Shown piece after piece: positions 8,319 to 18,110 of a stretch of 47,612 nt of DNA. Position numbers and translations under genes: made by a program. Source of the DNA: Oscillatoriales cyanobacterium PMM_0080 (lineage in GTDB: Bacteria; Cyanobacteriota; Cyanobacteriia; Cyanobacteriales; Microcoleaceae). A model generated the notes under the pieces. The model worked only from the letters and a program-made list of their open reading frames with translations. It had not been told where the DNA came from and did no database searches. Position 1 is the first letter of the stretch, and every line of letters starts with the position of its first letter. Where the stretch lies: contig CASBQF010000263.1 in assembly GCA_949127775.1 (NCBI GenBank), forward strand, positions 1-47,612, given 5' to 3'.

Positions 8319-8633
8319 ATGAAACCGAACTACCGGTGCTGTGCAAGTTGTCGAAAAATAGCTCTTAAAGAAGCTTTTTGGCGAGTAGTCAGGGTCTATC
8401 CTTCCCATCAGGTACAATTAGATCGTGGCCTCGGTCGTTCCGCTTACCTTTGTCAGGCGAGCCAATGCCTCAAAGCAGCTCAGAAAAAAAATCGACTGGG
8501 GCGATCGCTCAAAGCGCCTGTGTCTGATGAACTGTACCAAACACTTTGGCAGCGTTTAGCCACATCTGATTTAACATCTGACTGTGGCTTGTCGCTTCCC
8601 AAAAGCGACAATAGTTCGGCCTCGACTGTATAA
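8319..8633 (+). CDS. ylxR: YlxR family RNA-binding protein (DUF448)
   Basis: A small protein of 104 residues with the YlxR hallmarks: N-terminal YRCCASCRKIALKEAFWRVVR, then LDRGLGRSAYLCQASQCLKAA (the GRGAYLC family motif) and a basic NRLGRSLKAPV stretch. Members bind RNA and, in some bacteria, modulate RNase P. It sits in the standard position between nusA and infB, 92 bp after nusA. The last 25 residues are divergent and serine-rich. The ATG at 8319 gives the canonical N terminus. Confidence 0.92.
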   Translation: MKPNYRCCASCRKIALKEAFWRVVRVYPSHQVQLDRGLGRSAYLCQASQCLKAAQKKNRLGRSLKAPVSDELYQTLWQRLATSDLTSDCGLSLPKSDNSSASTV

Positions 8634-9148
8634 ACCCTCGCGGGCAGCGCTACCAGTAATTACCCGTAGCGCCAGCTCTCAAACCCCAATCCGATCGGCC
8701 CACCAGTCTGGAAAGATTTGTGTCAGATTATATAGGGATAGGGCTTAAAACAGTAGCCGAAATCTCTAGGTTTACCGAGGATTATAAGCTCTAATTCTCG
8801 GTATCTCTGGTCATAGCGCCGATGTGGCCCGGCTTAGCGTATAATTTGATAACGCTGGATTAATGCGGGTTGTTAAGGCTTTGACGGGGTGAAAGCCGTA
8901 AAACACCTAACGCAAATTAATCATCCAACTACAATTGAATAACTTACCCCCTCAAGGTCGCAAACTTTAACTAAGGAATCGTGGCCATGCTTAAGGTTAA
9001 GCGCAAGCGTCGCCATAAGCAAGCAGTAATGCACTACTTTTTACCTTGAGGAAGTTATACCGTAGACTTGGACTTGTGTTACATCTTGTTCTTCAAGAAA
9101 AGATTTACATAGGTTTTTAGAAGCGGTACTAGCAGAGGTATCCTCAAG
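8634..9148 (+). other. Unusually long ylxR-infB spacer, structured, possible internal promoter
   Basis: The spacer between ylxR and infB is about 770 bp. It holds a possible -10 element TATAAT within GCGTATAATTTGAT (about 8839-8852), a hairpin GGCTTT-gacggggtg-AAAGCC (about 8876-8898), and three copies of CCTCAAGGT or its complement (8950-8958, 9043-9051, about 9133-9141). The spacing suggests that infB has its own promoter or leader control. Confidence 0.5.
8987..9049 (+). CDS. Possible 20-residue basic peptide
   Basis: ATG at 8987 with AAGGA 11 nt upstream reads MLKVKRKRRHKQAVMHYFLP and then stops; half of the first 11 residues are Lys or Arg. The stop codon lies in the inverted CCTCAAGGT repeat. 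It could be a leader peptide for the downstream region or a chance reading. I recognise no family. Confidence 0.25.
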   Translation: MLKVKRKRRHKQAVMHYFLP

Positions 9149-9178
9149 GTGGAAAGACAAATTTTGAAGCTTGAAAGA

Positions 9179-9370
9179 ATGGCTGTTGCCAAAATTCAGA
9201 CTTCTCAGTTCTCTCGTTCCCCAAAAAACTTGAGAATTTTCCAACCACAAACTTCAGCGAGTTACATCTTTTTAGATAAAATTGCTGAGCGAGTACCAAA
9301 ACCCCGATTCCTGACACTGAATCAATTACAGCGAATGATGTCGTCATTAGAACAAAAAATCACAATGTAA
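9179..9370 (+). CDS. Hypothetical small protein upstream of infB
   Basis: A 63-residue frame starting [17 protein letters not shown] from the ATG at 9179; a GTG at 9149 with CAAGG upstream is an alternative start. It ends 32 nt before the infB ATG, so it could be co-translated. The second half ([25 protein letters not shown]) looks like an amphipathic helix with normal cyanobacterial codon use. I recognise no domain, and a chance frame in a long leader cannot be excluded. Confidence 0.35.
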   Translation: MAVAKIQTSQFSRSPKNLRIFQPQTSASYIFLDKIAERVPKPRFLTLNQLQRMMSSLEQKITM

Positions 9371-9401
9371 AAACTGGTTGGCACAAAAGAGGGCAGAGTG
9401 G

Positions 9402-12400
9402 ATGAACAACGGCAAAGTAAGAATTTACGAGTTATCACGGGAACTAAATTTGGATAATAAAGACATCTTGGCAGTTTGCGAACGGCTCAATATTTCAGTC
9501 AAGAGCCACAGCAGCACAATTACAGAATCTGAAGCAGAACGAATTCGCAAAACAGCGGAAAAATACGTAGCCAGCAGCCACTCTTCCCCCGGCAAGCCAG
9601 CTCCCCCCGAAAGAGCAGCAGCGCCATCTAGAGAATCTGGCCCTCATCCCAACGATCAACAAAAAAAGCAGCAAATTTTAGAAATACGCAGTCCAAAAGT
9701 ACGGCCGGCTGGTGCCTCGTCCCAGCCCGCGGGCAATGAGGAGCAAAAAACCCAGTCTGGGGCCACCGTGGCAACTCCTCCCAAATCGCCCGCCACTCAA
9801 CAACAACTCCAGTCTCCAGCTAAACCAAATATCAATCGACCTGTACTGTCGAAGTCAGTCGCTGTCTCGGCGGCTCCGTCAGAAACAGTCTCAGAAACAG
9901 TCTCAGAAATAGTCTCAGAAACAGTAGGTACGGGCGCTCAGGCACCTGCGGCACTTCAACCGCCGTCAGAAAAGGCTCCCGAACGCACGCAACGCCCGCC
10001 AGTCGCCCCTCCAGCGCCGCCCGCGCCCGGGGCAAAACTCACTTCGCCACCAGTCAGAGGGGCGTCGGAGTCGGCGACGCGTAGCACACAAAATCTGGGA
10101 ACTAAGCCGGTACTCAAACTTGCCAGAACTGAGCAAGAGCTGGCAGAACAGGGACAAAATCTGGAAGCGCCGGCTAGACCCAGCCGTCCTAGCAGACCGG
10201 CACCCGGAGGTACCGAATCTCGCGACGGGCAAAGACCCCGACCAGGTGGTGGGCCAGTCAGAACTCCACTTGCCGATCGACCCCAGCCTGGTGGTGGGCC
10301 GCGCCGGAGTCTAGCCCCCGCAACGTCAGCTACCGGGCTGCGTAGCCGTGGTGGCGACACCGGAGCCGCAGGGGATGACACTGATGACAACGAAGAAGAT
10401 AATACGCCGGACTCCGGGATTCTTCTCCTGGAAAGGCCCTCCCTCCCTCGTCCTGCCAAAAAGACTTCGGCCATTTGGGAAGAAGACGACGACGAAAACT
10501 CAGATGCTGCCAAGGCTGCCAAGGCTGCCAAACTCAAACAACGTCGCCTCAAACCCATAGATGAGGATGACGATGACTTAGAAAGCTTGGATATGCCAGC
10601 ACCAGTCACGGTCAGTCTGTCCCTAGCCCGCCCTGCTAAGGCGAAAACACAAGCAGCACCAAAATCAACACCAACTCCGGGCGCACCCGGAAGTAGTGGC
10701 AAAAATAAGAGACCGGGCCCTTCTCACGATAAAAGCTCGTCTGGTTCTTCAGGCGGACGCGGTAGCCGTGGCAAAACAGTCGAAGCTAAGGTAGAACGTC
10801 CTGAAACACTGATGCTTAGCAGGCCGATGACCGTTCAGGAACTCGCAGCTACTTTGGCTGTTCCCGAAACGGAAATTATCAAGCGGCTGTTCTCTAAAGG
10901 GATTGCGGTCAACATTACCGAAACCCTGGATATTGCAGCGGTGAGAATCGTAGCTGAAGAAATGGGCATAGAGGTAGAAACCCCTGAAAAAGTAGCCCCA
11001 GCCCTCAAAGTGATCGAGATGCTGGACGCAACGGATATGGAATACCTCCAACGCCGTCCGCCAGTAGTAACGATTATGGGTCACGTCGATCACGGTAAAA
11101 CTACCTTGCTCGACTCGATCCGCAAAACCAAGGTTGCTCAAGGAGAAGCTGGGGGTATTACCCAGCACATCGGTGCTTATCACGTGGATGTGGTACACGA
11201 AGGCAAGAGCCAGCAGGTTGTATTTTTGGATACGCCCGGTCACGAAGCCTTTACAGCAATGCGGGCTCGTGGAACGCGGGTGACAGATATCGCGATCTTG
11301 GTGGTAGCGGCCGATGACGGTGTGCGTCCACAAACAATTGAAGCTATCAGTCACGCGAAAGCGGCTAAAGTGCCAATTGTTGTGGCGATTAATAAAATTG
11401 ATAAGGAAGGCGCTCAGCCGGAACGAGTCAAACAAGAGTTGACAGAGTACGGCTTGGTTGCCGATGACTGGGGCGGTGATATTACGATGGTTCCTGTCAG
11501 CGCGATCCGAGGCGAAAATCTCGATATGCTGTTGGAAATGATCTTGACCGTCGCGGAAATGGAAGACCTCAACGCTAACCCGAACCGCGCGGCTAAGGGT
11601 ACGGTGATTGAAGCTCACCTCGATAAGGCAAGGGGGCCTGTCGCAACTCTGCTGGTGCAGAACGGTACTCTGCGGGTAGGCGATATTGTGGTCGCAGGCT
11701 CGGCTTTGGGTAAGGTGCGGGCGATGATCGACGATCGCGGCGAACACGTAAAACAAGCAACTCCATCCTTTGCGGTGGAAGTGCTGGGGCTGCGAGAAGT
11801 TCCTCGTGCAGGAGACGAATTCGATGTCTTCGCGAACGAAAAAGAAGCTGCGGCGATCGCCGATGCCAGAGCTACATCCCAACGAGATTCACGTATATTG
11901 CAAGGTGGTCGGATCAGCCTCAGTGGCTTCTCTCAACAAGCTAAGGAAGGTGTTCTTAAGGAACTCAACTTAATCTTGAAGGCAGATGTCCAAGGCTCCC
12001 TCGAAGCAATTGTCGGCGCTCTGACTCAACTCCCTCAAAAAGAAGTTCAACTCCGACTGCTGCTATCTGCTCCTGGGGAAGTCACCGAAACTGACATTGA
12101 CCTCGCAGCCGCCAGTAATGCTGTGATTGTCGGGTTCAATACTACTCTCGCCACCGGCGCTCGCCAAGCGGCCGATCAAGCAGGGGTAGACGTGCGGGAA
12201 TATAGCATCATCTACAACCTCTTGGATGACATTCAAGGGGCTATGGAAGGTCTGCTGGAACCTGAACTGGTTGAAGAACCTCTGGGAAGCGTGGAAGTGC
12301 GTGCTGTCTTCGCGATCGGTCGTGGGGCTGTCGCTGGATGTATGGTACTCTCTGGCAAAGTCATCCGTAACTGTAAGGTGCGGGTGCGCCGGGGTAACAA

Positions 12401-12572
12401 TGTCGTTTACGAAGGTATCCTCGACTCCCTCAAACGGATGAAGGAAGATGCCAAGGAAGTCAATACTGGCTTTGAATGCGGTATTTCCTTGAGTGGGTTT
12501 AGCGACTGGGCGGATGGCGATACTATTGAAGCCTACCGGATGGTTACTAAGCGCCGAACTCTCTCGGCATAA
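9402..12572 (+). CDS. infB: Translation initiation factor IF-2
   Basis: GTPase that brings initiator tRNA to the 30S subunit. The protein is 1056 residues. The N terminus [20 protein letters not shown] is the IF2-N domain; about 400 residues of Pro/Ala/Gly/Ser-rich and acidic low-complexity sequence follow, including a repeated SETV (about 165-178) and KAAKAAK. A second IF2-N-like domain sits at about 470-530. The G domain starts at residue 560 with GHVDHGKT; then GGITQHIG (G2), DTPGHEAF (G3), NKIDKEG (G4) and an SAIRGEN G5. Domains II, III and the fMet-tRNA-binding domain IV complete it. I chose the ATG at 9402 because MNNGKVR is the family start; an upstream TTG only adds eight residues. 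It ends the operon before a perfect terminator. Confidence 0.97.
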   Translation: MNNGKVRIYELSRELNLDNKDILAVCERLNISVKSHSSTITESEAERIRKTAEKYVASSHSSPGKPAPPERAAAPSRESGPHPNDQQKKQQILEIRSPKVRPAGASSQPAGNEEQKTQSGATVATPPKSPATQQQLQSPAKPNINRPVLSKSVAVSAAPSETVSETVSEIVSETVGTGAQAPAALQPPSEKAPERTQRPPVAPPAPPAPGAKLTSPPVRGASESATRSTQNLGTKPVLKLARTEQELAEQGQNLEAPARPSRPSRPAPGGTESRDGQRPRPGGGPVRTPLADRPQPGGGPRRSLAPATSATGLRSRGGDTGAAGDDTDDNEEDNTPDSGILLLERPSLPRPAKKTSAIWEEDDDENSDAAKAAKAAKLKQRRLKPIDEDDDDLESLDMPAPVTVSLSLARPAKAKTQAAPKSTPTPGAPGSSGKNKRPGPSHDKSSSGSSGGRGSRGKTVEAKVERPETLMLSRPMTVQELAATLAVPETEIIKRLFSKGIAVNITETLDIAAVRIVAEEMGIEVETPEKVAPALKVIEMLDATDMEYLQRRPPVVTIMGHVDHGKTTLLDSIRKTKVAQGEAGGITQHIGAYHVDVVHEGKSQQVVFLDTPGHEAFTAMRARGTRVTDIAILVVAADDGVRPQTIEAISHAKAAKVPIVVAINKIDKEGAQPERVKQELTEYGLVADDWGGDITMVPVSAIRGENLDMLLEMILTVAEMEDLNANPNRAAKGTVIEAHLDKARGPVATLLVQNGTLRVGDIVVAGSALGKVRAMIDDRGEHVKQATPSFAVEVLGLREVPRAGDEFDVFANEKEAAAIADARATSQRDSRILQGGRISLSGFSQQAKEGVLKELNLILKADVQGSLEAIVGALTQLPQKEVQLRLLLSAPGEVTETDIDLAAASNAVIVGFNTTLATGARQAADQAGVDVREYSIIYNLLDDIQGAMEGLLEPELVEEPLGSVEVRAVFAIGRGAVAGCMVLSGKVIRNCKVRVRRGNNVVYEGILDSLKRMKEDAKEVNTGFECGISLSGFSDWADGDTIEAYRMVTKRRTLSA

Positions 12573-12600
12573 TTTTGGATTCTGAATTGTGGATCTTGGA

Positions 12601-12634
12601 CTCAAGGCAGGTTAATTAACCTGCCTTGAGTTTT
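12601..12634 (+). terminator. Intrinsic terminator after infB
   Basis: A perfect 30-bp palindrome CTCAAGGCAGGTTAA/TTAACCTGCCTTGAG is followed by TTTT. It lies 29 bp after the infB stop codon and closes the rimP-infB cluster. Confidence 0.9.
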
Positions 12635-12680
12635 AAGCATCCTTCTTTGTTCTGCTTTCTTCCTGAATTTACCCCATTGA

Positions 12681-12846
12681 GGGAGGCAGGGGGGCTGTTT
12701 CATTCTCTTGTAGCGGCGGTGCCAAGAGTGTCCGCCCAAGCTCTGAAACATATACAAAATAGTCTATGAAGAGGGTCGGCACGGGGGCACAACCCCTACA
12801 AAATTATCGTTTTCTTGAGAATGAAACAGCCCTGGGAGGCAGGGGG
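12681..12846. mobile_element. MITE-like element with 15-bp inverted repeats and flanking direct repeats
   Basis: Inverted repeats GGCTGTTTCATTCTC (12693-12707) and GAGAATGAAACAGCC (12817-12831) are perfect. The 13-bp sequence GGGAGGCAGGGGG occurs on both sides in direct orientation (12681-12693 and 12834-12846), as a target duplication would. The interior is GC-rich with no gene. The rest of the 12635-12984 spacer shows nothing else I can name. Confidence 0.5.
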
Positions 12847-12984
12847 TTGACTTCTACCTGAAGCGGTTCCTGCCCTTCCACTACGCGATCGGATAAACTC
12901 CAGGAATGGTTCGACTACGCACGCGCCTACCGCCACGTAGCGGTGCGCTGAGCCCTTCTTCCTTCTACCTTCTTCCTTTTACTT

Positions 12985-13701
12985 ATGCGTTCTTTTTGGT
13001 CAGATCCTTTTTTGTGGATTCACCTTTCTGGGGTGGCTACAGTGCCAATTTTCTTGGGACTGTGCTTGCTGGGACTCGCAGTCGGTTCTCCCATGCTCCC
13101 TGTCTGGTTAGAAGTGTTTTTAGTGGCTGTAGCAGGTATTGCTCCTGTACTTTGGATGCAATGGTTCCGCCCTTTTTACATTTTTAGTATTTTAGTTGTG
13201 GCGGTAAAACCACAGAATTTAACACTTTCACAGCAGCAGATTCTGACTCGGTTTAAAACTAAGTTAAATCAAGGACTTGCTCTTTTTGTCGCTGTTTTGC
13301 TAGCAGTAATTTTGTGGCAGCTCTACCGATTGGCTCCCCTGGCTGCAACGGTTGCTCCGTTTCCTCCTTCCTGGCGGTGGGCTGGATTGTTGTTGGCAGT
13401 TGCTGCTTTTTTAGCTAGCAATTTGTTTTTGCAGGTGTCTGCTAGTGTTATGGCTGTTTTGCTGACGCCGGAATCGGAATTTGCAGCAACAAAGCCTTAT
13501 GTTTTAGAAGAAATTCGGCATGATTTTACGATCGCCCCTTGGCAAGTCGATCGACTTTTGCCGACTTTTGTGTGCGAAACAACTACCACTCCTGCTGTAC
13601 CCGCAGAGTCAATGGGCCCAGCATCCGGTAGTCTTGTCAACCCAAAACCCGCAGACACCAACCTCCCTACATCGCTACCCGAACAATCCCTCGAAAAGTG
13701 A
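12985..13701 (+). CDS. Low-complexity tail membrane protein (cyanobacterial family)
   Basis: A 238-residue membrane protein starting MRSFWSDPFLWIHLSG. Four to five hydrophobic segments are visible: about 12-34, 42-56, 58-76, 98-118 and 130-160. They are followed by a soluble region (PYVLEEIRHDFTIAPWQVDRLLPTF) and a Pro/Ser/Thr-rich tail of about 45 residues (ESMGPASGSLVNPKPAD...). This matches the cyanobacterial family named for its low-complexity tail, which often follows infB. The function is not known to me. The spacing from the infB terminator suggests its own transcript. Confidence 0.8.
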   Translation: MRSFWSDPFLWIHLSGVATVPIFLGLCLLGLAVGSPMLPVWLEVFLVAVAGIAPVLWMQWFRPFYIFSILVVAVKPQNLTLSQQQILTRFKTKLNQGLALFVAVLLAVILWQLYRLAPLAATVAPFPPSWRWAGLLLAVAAFLASNLFLQVSASVMAVLLTPESEFAATKPYVLEEIRHDFTIAPWQVDRLLPTFVCETTTTPAVPAESMGPASGSLVNPKPADTNLPTSLPEQSLEK

Positions 13702-13854
13702 AATGAAAAAATTAAAATTGAGATCAATGTAATTTAAGCTACTTTATTTAAGACAGATATATGCTCCAAAAAAAATAGGTAGTTTTTGCCTGTGATTAGG
13801 ATTATTAATAATATTAATATTTAATTTTTAATTACAGGTTGTGGATATTTTATA

Positions 13855-13883
13855 TTGGCTATTTGGAGAGAAGAATCTATAAT
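13855..13883 (+). promoter_or_regulatory. Consensus-like promoter upstream of small gene at 13943
   Basis: TTGGCT (13855-13860), a 17-bp spacer and a perfect TATAAT (13878-13883). Initiation would be near 13890, about 50 nt before the ATG. Confidence 0.6.
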
Positions 13884-13942
13884 AGAGAGAGTCAAGGTAA
13901 GCTTTAAATCCTAATAAGGGATTAAAACAGAGGTATCACAAT

Positions 13943-14167
13943 ATGGCGAATTATCTACCGATCGCACAACCACCTCAAGCCGCAGAGCCGATCGAGCTGT
14001 GCGAAGATTCTGAAATCTGGGGCAGTCTCAAATCTGCGATCGGCGCAAGCTCAGGATTTCAACGCTGGCAGCTAGAACTCAATTTTGAGCGTCAGCACCA
14101 AAATGCCACGATCGATCAGCAGGTTCGCTCCTATCTGCGGGAAACTTTAGAAACTTTGGCTTACTGA
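13943..14167 (+). CDS. Small hypothetical protein, probably conserved in cyanobacteria
   Basis: A 74-residue soluble protein starting MANYLPIAQPPQAAEPIEL, with AGAGG 8 nt before the ATG and a strong promoter at 13855-13883. The centre has two short predicted helices (EIWGSLKSAIGASSGFQRWQ and VRSYLRETLETLAY). There is no Cys, signal peptide or membrane segment. I do not recognise a named domain. Good expression signals and ordinary HIP1-containing codon use make it a real gene in my judgement; its role is unknown. Confidence 0.65.
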   Translation: MANYLPIAQPPQAAEPIELCEDSEIWGSLKSAIGASSGFQRWQLELNFERQHQNATIDQQVRSYLRETLETLAY

Positions 14168-14575
14168 GTCCCCCAAAACCAAATATTGTCAAGGTTTGTA
14201 ACTTTTAGAAGTAAATCATGCCGACATCCCCTCCAATATGCTAGATGAGTGCCGAAAGTGAGTGCAGATCGCAACTTCGGAGATCAAATTGCAGGGGATA
14301 GTATTTCTACTTATTCAATTGGAATTAATTCCCCGGCATTTGGCAATACACTCTCAGAAAAATTAAGAAAAAATTAGCCTGAAAGCCCCATCCAAAGCGA
14401 CTGCGGCTGCCATCTACTGATGTGCCTGTTTCCAAAACTCTTTATAATAAGACTGAAGCAAAAGAAAATTAACAGTCCGAGAGTGGCGATATATCCAACC
14501 ACTCCAAATTAAACTGATTACAAGTATTTTGTATCGTAAGTCTGATTAAATACTATACAACCAGAGTTTAGGAAA
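14168..14575 (+). other. Spacer upstream of glycosyltransferase, with a -10 box
   Basis: About 400 bp without a gene. A TATAAT lies at 14443-14448 with no good -35, and a short GGAATTAATTCC palindrome at about 14321-14332. No terminator or other structure was found. Confidence 0.4.
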
Positions 14576-15766
14576 ATGCGTTTAGTCATAGTTCAGTATG
14601 CGGGCGATTATGCAGAAGCTTTTCAGCGCTTGGCCGAAGAAGGAAGCGAAAACTACTACGCTCAAAAATATTCTGTTGATGCCGTTACCGAGATGCGGAA
14701 ACGAGCGGAGGTGGAGTCACTAACGGTTATTTGCTGCATCACACCAAAATTTGAGGATGTGGTTCTAGAAAACGGCGTGCGGGCGATAGCTTGTGGATTT
14801 ACTGACAAAATTAATTCCCAAAAATTGATCCAGTTAATTGCCCAGCAAAATCCGACTCATTTAGTCATGCGGGCGACTGTTCCAGACGTTTTCAAGTGGG
14901 CAATTAAAAATAAAATTAGAACCATCGCTGTATTTGCCGAATCTGTAACAAAAACTTGGCGAAATAAAATCCGTAACTATTTCTTCGCTAAGTTGTTGAA
15001 TCACCAGCAAATAGAATGGGTTGGGACTTACGGCATCACTTCATCTTTATTGTTCAAAGAAATTGGAGTAAAACCAGATAAAATAATTCCGTGGGACTTT
15101 CTCTTAGAGACAAATCCAGGCTCTTTGTTGCCGAAAGAATCCCCTACAGGCCTCAATACTTTGAAACTATTTTACGCTGGCGCGTTAGTCCAAAGTAAGG
15201 GAGTTGGCGATATCTTAGAAGCGGTAGCAAAGTTAAGAGAGCGGCATATCTCAGTTGACTTAAAAATGGCAGGGAAAGGCGAAGAAGAGTTTTTTTCCGA
15301 ACGAGTCGAAGAGCTGAAAATCAAAGATTCTGTAGAATTTTTGGGAATGATAGCAACTTCGACTTTAGAAAATAAGATGAGAGACTCTGATGTGGTCTTA
15401 GTTACTAGCAGACACGAATATCCCGAAGGCTTTCCCCTAACAATTCAGCACGCTTTGCGCACTAGAACACCGATCGTAGCTTCGGATCACCCGATGTTTA
15501 GAACCCACTTGAAGCATGGCGTTAATTCTATGATTTTTGAAGCGGGGAACTCTGTAGCTTTAGCGGAATGTCTGGAAAAACTCATTTCTGACTCAGCACT
15601 TTATCACAATATTTCTGTGGCTTCTCACTCAACCTGGTATGAGTTGCGCTTGTCTGTAAAATGGGCGGAATTGATCGATCGCTGGCTGGATGATACCCCT
15701 GAAAGCAAACAGTGGTTGTTTGAACAACGACTAGCTTCTGAATCCTACAACTCAAAACAAAGTTAA
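14576..15766 (+). CDS. GT4-type glycosyltransferase
   Basis: A 396-residue GT-B fold protein. The N-terminal half is the acceptor-binding Rossmann domain (MRLVIVQYAGDYAEAFQRL; HLVMRATVPDVFKWAI). The C-terminal half is a glycosyltransferase group 1 domain: LKLFYAGALVQSKGVGDILEAV, DLKMAGKGEEE, VEFLGMIATSTLENKMRDSDVVLVTSRHEYPEGFPL, then TPIVASDHPMF. The usual EX7E pair is altered: the first Glu (PEGFPL) is present but the second position reads Gln in TIQHAL rather than Glu. A cytoplasmic enzyme acting on a lipid or polysaccharide acceptor is likely; the substrate is unknown. It is convergent with a second GT4 gene. Confidence 0.85.
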   Translation: MRLVIVQYAGDYAEAFQRLAEEGSENYYAQKYSVDAVTEMRKRAEVESLTVICCITPKFEDVVLENGVRAIACGFTDKINSQKLIQLIAQQNPTHLVMRATVPDVFKWAIKNKIRTIAVFAESVTKTWRNKIRNYFFAKLLNHQQIEWVGTYGITSSLLFKEIGVKPDKIIPWDFLLETNPGSLLPKESPTGLNTLKLFYAGALVQSKGVGDILEAVAKLRERHISVDLKMAGKGEEEFFSERVEELKIKDSVEFLGMIATSTLENKMRDSDVVLVTSRHEYPEGFPLTIQHALRTRTPIVASDHPMFRTHLKHGVNSMIFEAGNSVALAECLEKLISDSALYHNISVASHSTWYELRLSVKWAELIDRWLDDTPESKQWLFEQRLASESYNSKQS

Positions 15767-15998
15767 TAATTAGGTGGCTCTAATTAAACTTGAGTAGGAC
15801 TTGTATCTGCTCCTGTCATCAGACAAGTAGTGAGGACGAAGAGTCATTTTTTAAAGACTTTAGCCAATCGCGACTCTTCGTCAGTCCTGTCCTAAGCTGT
15901 TCTGTATTTAAATTGCATATCAAAAAAAATTAAACTCTTGTGGGGTGTCCTGCCCGCCCTGAATATACAATTTAAATGTGGAACAGCTTATTTAGTTT

Positions 15999-17126
15999 TC
16001 ATTTTGTGTTAATTTTTTGCCGAATCTGCTCTGCGCGCCTAGCTGCAACTTGTGGCCAAGTCAATTCCAAAGCTCGCTTGCCCGCAGCGGCTCCCATCTT
16101 AGCGCGCAAATCAGTAGAATTAGATAGTTTTCGGAGTCCCTCCACCCAGGCGTCAGTATCGTAGGGTTCAAGAATTATGCCATCAATCCCATCACGCACA
16201 ATACCGCCTCCTCCCATCGGCGAAGCGAGAATGGGTAAACCATGAGCCATTGCTTCATAGATGACGAGTGCGCTACCTTCCTCCAGACTGGGAAAGGCAA
16301 AAAAGTCAGCTTGGCGATAGGCAGAACTGTAGTCCAAGGCATAATCAAAGTGAACTACATCAGGACGTTTCAGCAAATGGCTGCAACTTTGGGCGATCGC
16401 CGGTTCGAGCTCGCCAAAAATTGTCAGCTTTCCCTTAATCCCAGCTCGCTCCCAAGCCTGCAAGAGTAGGTGAGCCCCTTTACGCACGCAGGCAAAACCG
16501 AGAAACAAGACGTTAACTTCCTCTGTTGGCGGTTTGTGGGATTGATAATTGGGGAAACGCTCAGGCGACCAACCTTCAGTCGTTAGTAGCAGTTTCTCTT
16601 CAGAAACTCCGGCTTCTTGAAATGATTTTACTACTGCCGGGCTAGGGCAAAACACAAAGTCAACTACCTTGAGTTTTTGCTGTTCGTTCTGAATTTTTTC
16701 TGGGGTAATTAGGTGTTGAGGTTCCAATCCCAAGCGAGAGTAAGCATCGTCAAGGATACTCTTAGCTTGTTTTTGATAACTATTAACTCGCTCCAAAAAA
16801 ATCGGCTTGCTGTGCTTGTGAACACTCTTTACCGTATCGACTGAGGTGCCTGGCCACAAGTAGGCAACATCAAATTTTTTGATATCTTTGAGAAAACGTT
16901 TCTCTGCCTTGATTTGGGGAAGACTAGGGCTACTGTAGTAAAGTTTTGCCAGAAATGAGGGAATTGCTTCAATCAGATTGGAGTCGCGGCACGATCGATC
17001 GCAACTCGGGACAACCATGCGAGCCTTCAGCTCGGAGTTTTGCCATTCTTTGCACACTGATAAAAATACGTGGCTGATGGCTCGGTCGTTGCAATGTATG
17101 GGGAATAAAGCACTCAGTTTTAACAT
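15999..17126 (-). CDS. GT4-type glycosyltransferase
   Basis: A 375-residue GT-B protein starting MLKLSALFPIHCNDRAIS. The N-terminal domain contains DVAYLWPGTSVDTVKSV. The C-terminal group 1 domain shows VNVLFLGFACVRKGAHLLLQAW, KLTIFGELEP, VVHFDYALDYSSAYRQADFFAFPSLEEGSALVIYEAMAHGLPILASPMGGGGIV. The EX7E motif is intact (EGSALVIYE). The protein ends with a short basic tail. It probably makes an exported glycan together with the neighbouring GT4 gene and the DegT aminotransferase, but the substrate cannot be read from sequence. Confidence 0.88.
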   Translation of the reverse strand: MLKLSALFPIHCNDRAISHVFLSVCKEWQNSELKARMVVPSCDRSCRDSNLIEAIPSFLAKLYYSSPSLPQIKAEKRFLKDIKKFDVAYLWPGTSVDTVKSVHKHSKPIFLERVNSYQKQAKSILDDAYSRLGLEPQHLITPEKIQNEQQKLKVVDFVFCPSPAVVKSFQEAGVSEEKLLLTTEGWSPERFPNYQSHKPPTEEVNVLFLGFACVRKGAHLLLQAWERAGIKGKLTIFGELEPAIAQSCSHLLKRPDVVHFDYALDYSSAYRQADFFAFPSLEEGSALVIYEAMAHGLPILASPMGGGGIVRDGIDGIILEPYDTDAWVEGLRKLSNSTDLRAKMGAAAGKRALELTWPQVAARRAEQIRQKINTK

Positions 17127-17759
17127 GAGATTCCTCTTGAGTTAATTACAGTTTTCCTGCTGTTTTATAGACAACGGCATATAAAAATGAGGCTCCGTTT
17201 GGAGACCAGTTTCATTTGATTTAAAAACAGATGCACTAACTTGAAAACAATTGTATGATAAAACGATGACATTTAAGTATTATCACTGAAAAAGCCATAA
17301 AAATTAACTATGTATTTTCGCTTAGAATTATTGAAAAGTAGCATCAAAAACGCATTAAAAAAATTAATTATGTCTGGGATTTTAGTAAGTAAAGGCTTTT
17401 AGCTTTTAAACAACTTAGGGATTAAAATTGCTGCTACATATACTTTCCTCCGGGATATTACGTACTAAAGTTACCGATCGAGAACATTGAGGGTACAAAC
17501 TCCCGGATCGTGGCTGCCGATCGGGTCTTACCTGGACATCCGATCGCACAAATAAAAGTACAGCCCGCTTTTGTAGCATCTAAAATCTCAAATTTCAAAT
17601 CCATTGATCAGCTATTAAACCCGGATTTGGTATGGCAGAAGGAACAAGGAAGAACGAAGTTCGGCAACGACCAATGTACGGGATGTAACGGATGGAAGCA
17701 AGAAGAGAAATGGAAGTCGGAAGAGGAAGAAGTCAACTCCCCTGCTCCCTTGGGGGAAA
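17127..17759. other. AT-rich gene-free spacer
   Basis: No domain-bearing frame, no tRNA and no strong hairpin. The first 300 bp are AT-rich and probably contain the promoter of the minus-strand glycosyltransferase. A frame at 17510-17875 runs into the repeat element and is not supported. Confidence 0.5.
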
Positions 17760-17940
17760 TGATATCAATTCCGGTTGCATCGGAATTAATATCACCCGAA
17801 ATCAGGACACGGCAGTGCCGTATCCCTACAATTAATCGAGGTAGGGACACGGCAGTGCCGTATCCCTACAATTAATCGAGGTAGGGACACGGCACTGCCG
17901 TATCCTCGCTTATCATTCCGGCGCAGCCGGAATTGATATG
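17760..17940. repeat. Palindrome-family element with 40-bp tandem units
   Basis: Outer arms ATATCAATTCCGGTTGCATCGGAATT (about 17762-17787) and ATTCCGGCGCAGCCGGAAT (about 17916-17934) flank two and a half copies of a 40-bp unit. The unit is built around GGACACGGCAGTGCCGTATCC and contains CTACAATTAATCGAGGTAGG. Unit centres at 17811-17820, 17851-17860 and 17891-17900 give the period exactly. The element belongs to the same family as those at 23199-23332 and 26063-26386. Confidence 0.8.
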
Positions 17941-18045
17941 AGAAGGTAAATACAATAAAATCAATGGTTTGAGCAATTAAAAACGTCCGGTGGAATCGAG
18001 AAGGTTGCTAGAGCGTTACCTTGCAAAAGGCGTTGTGGAGTAAAA

Positions 18046-18087
18046 AAATATCCTAGCTGCTTTGGTTAAAAAACAGCTAGGATATTT
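18046..18087 (-). terminator. Intrinsic terminator of the DegT aminotransferase gene
   Basis: A perfect 14-bp stem AAATATCCTAGCTG/CAGCTAGGATATTT. Read on the minus strand it ends in a run of seven T residues, 24 bp after the stop codon of the gene at 18111-19319. Confidence 0.85.
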
Positions 18088-18110
18088 GAATTACAATTTA
18101 TTTCAGGACT

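Noticed and set aside
9956-11882. Long minus-strand open frames opposite infB (248 and 377 residues)
   Set aside because: They are antisense shadows of the infB reading frame with biased composition (Ser/Arg/His-rich), no ribosome site and no domain.
17510-17875. Open frame of 121 codons ahead of the palindrome element
   Set aside because: Its second half is a repeat unit; no recognisable domain or start signal.
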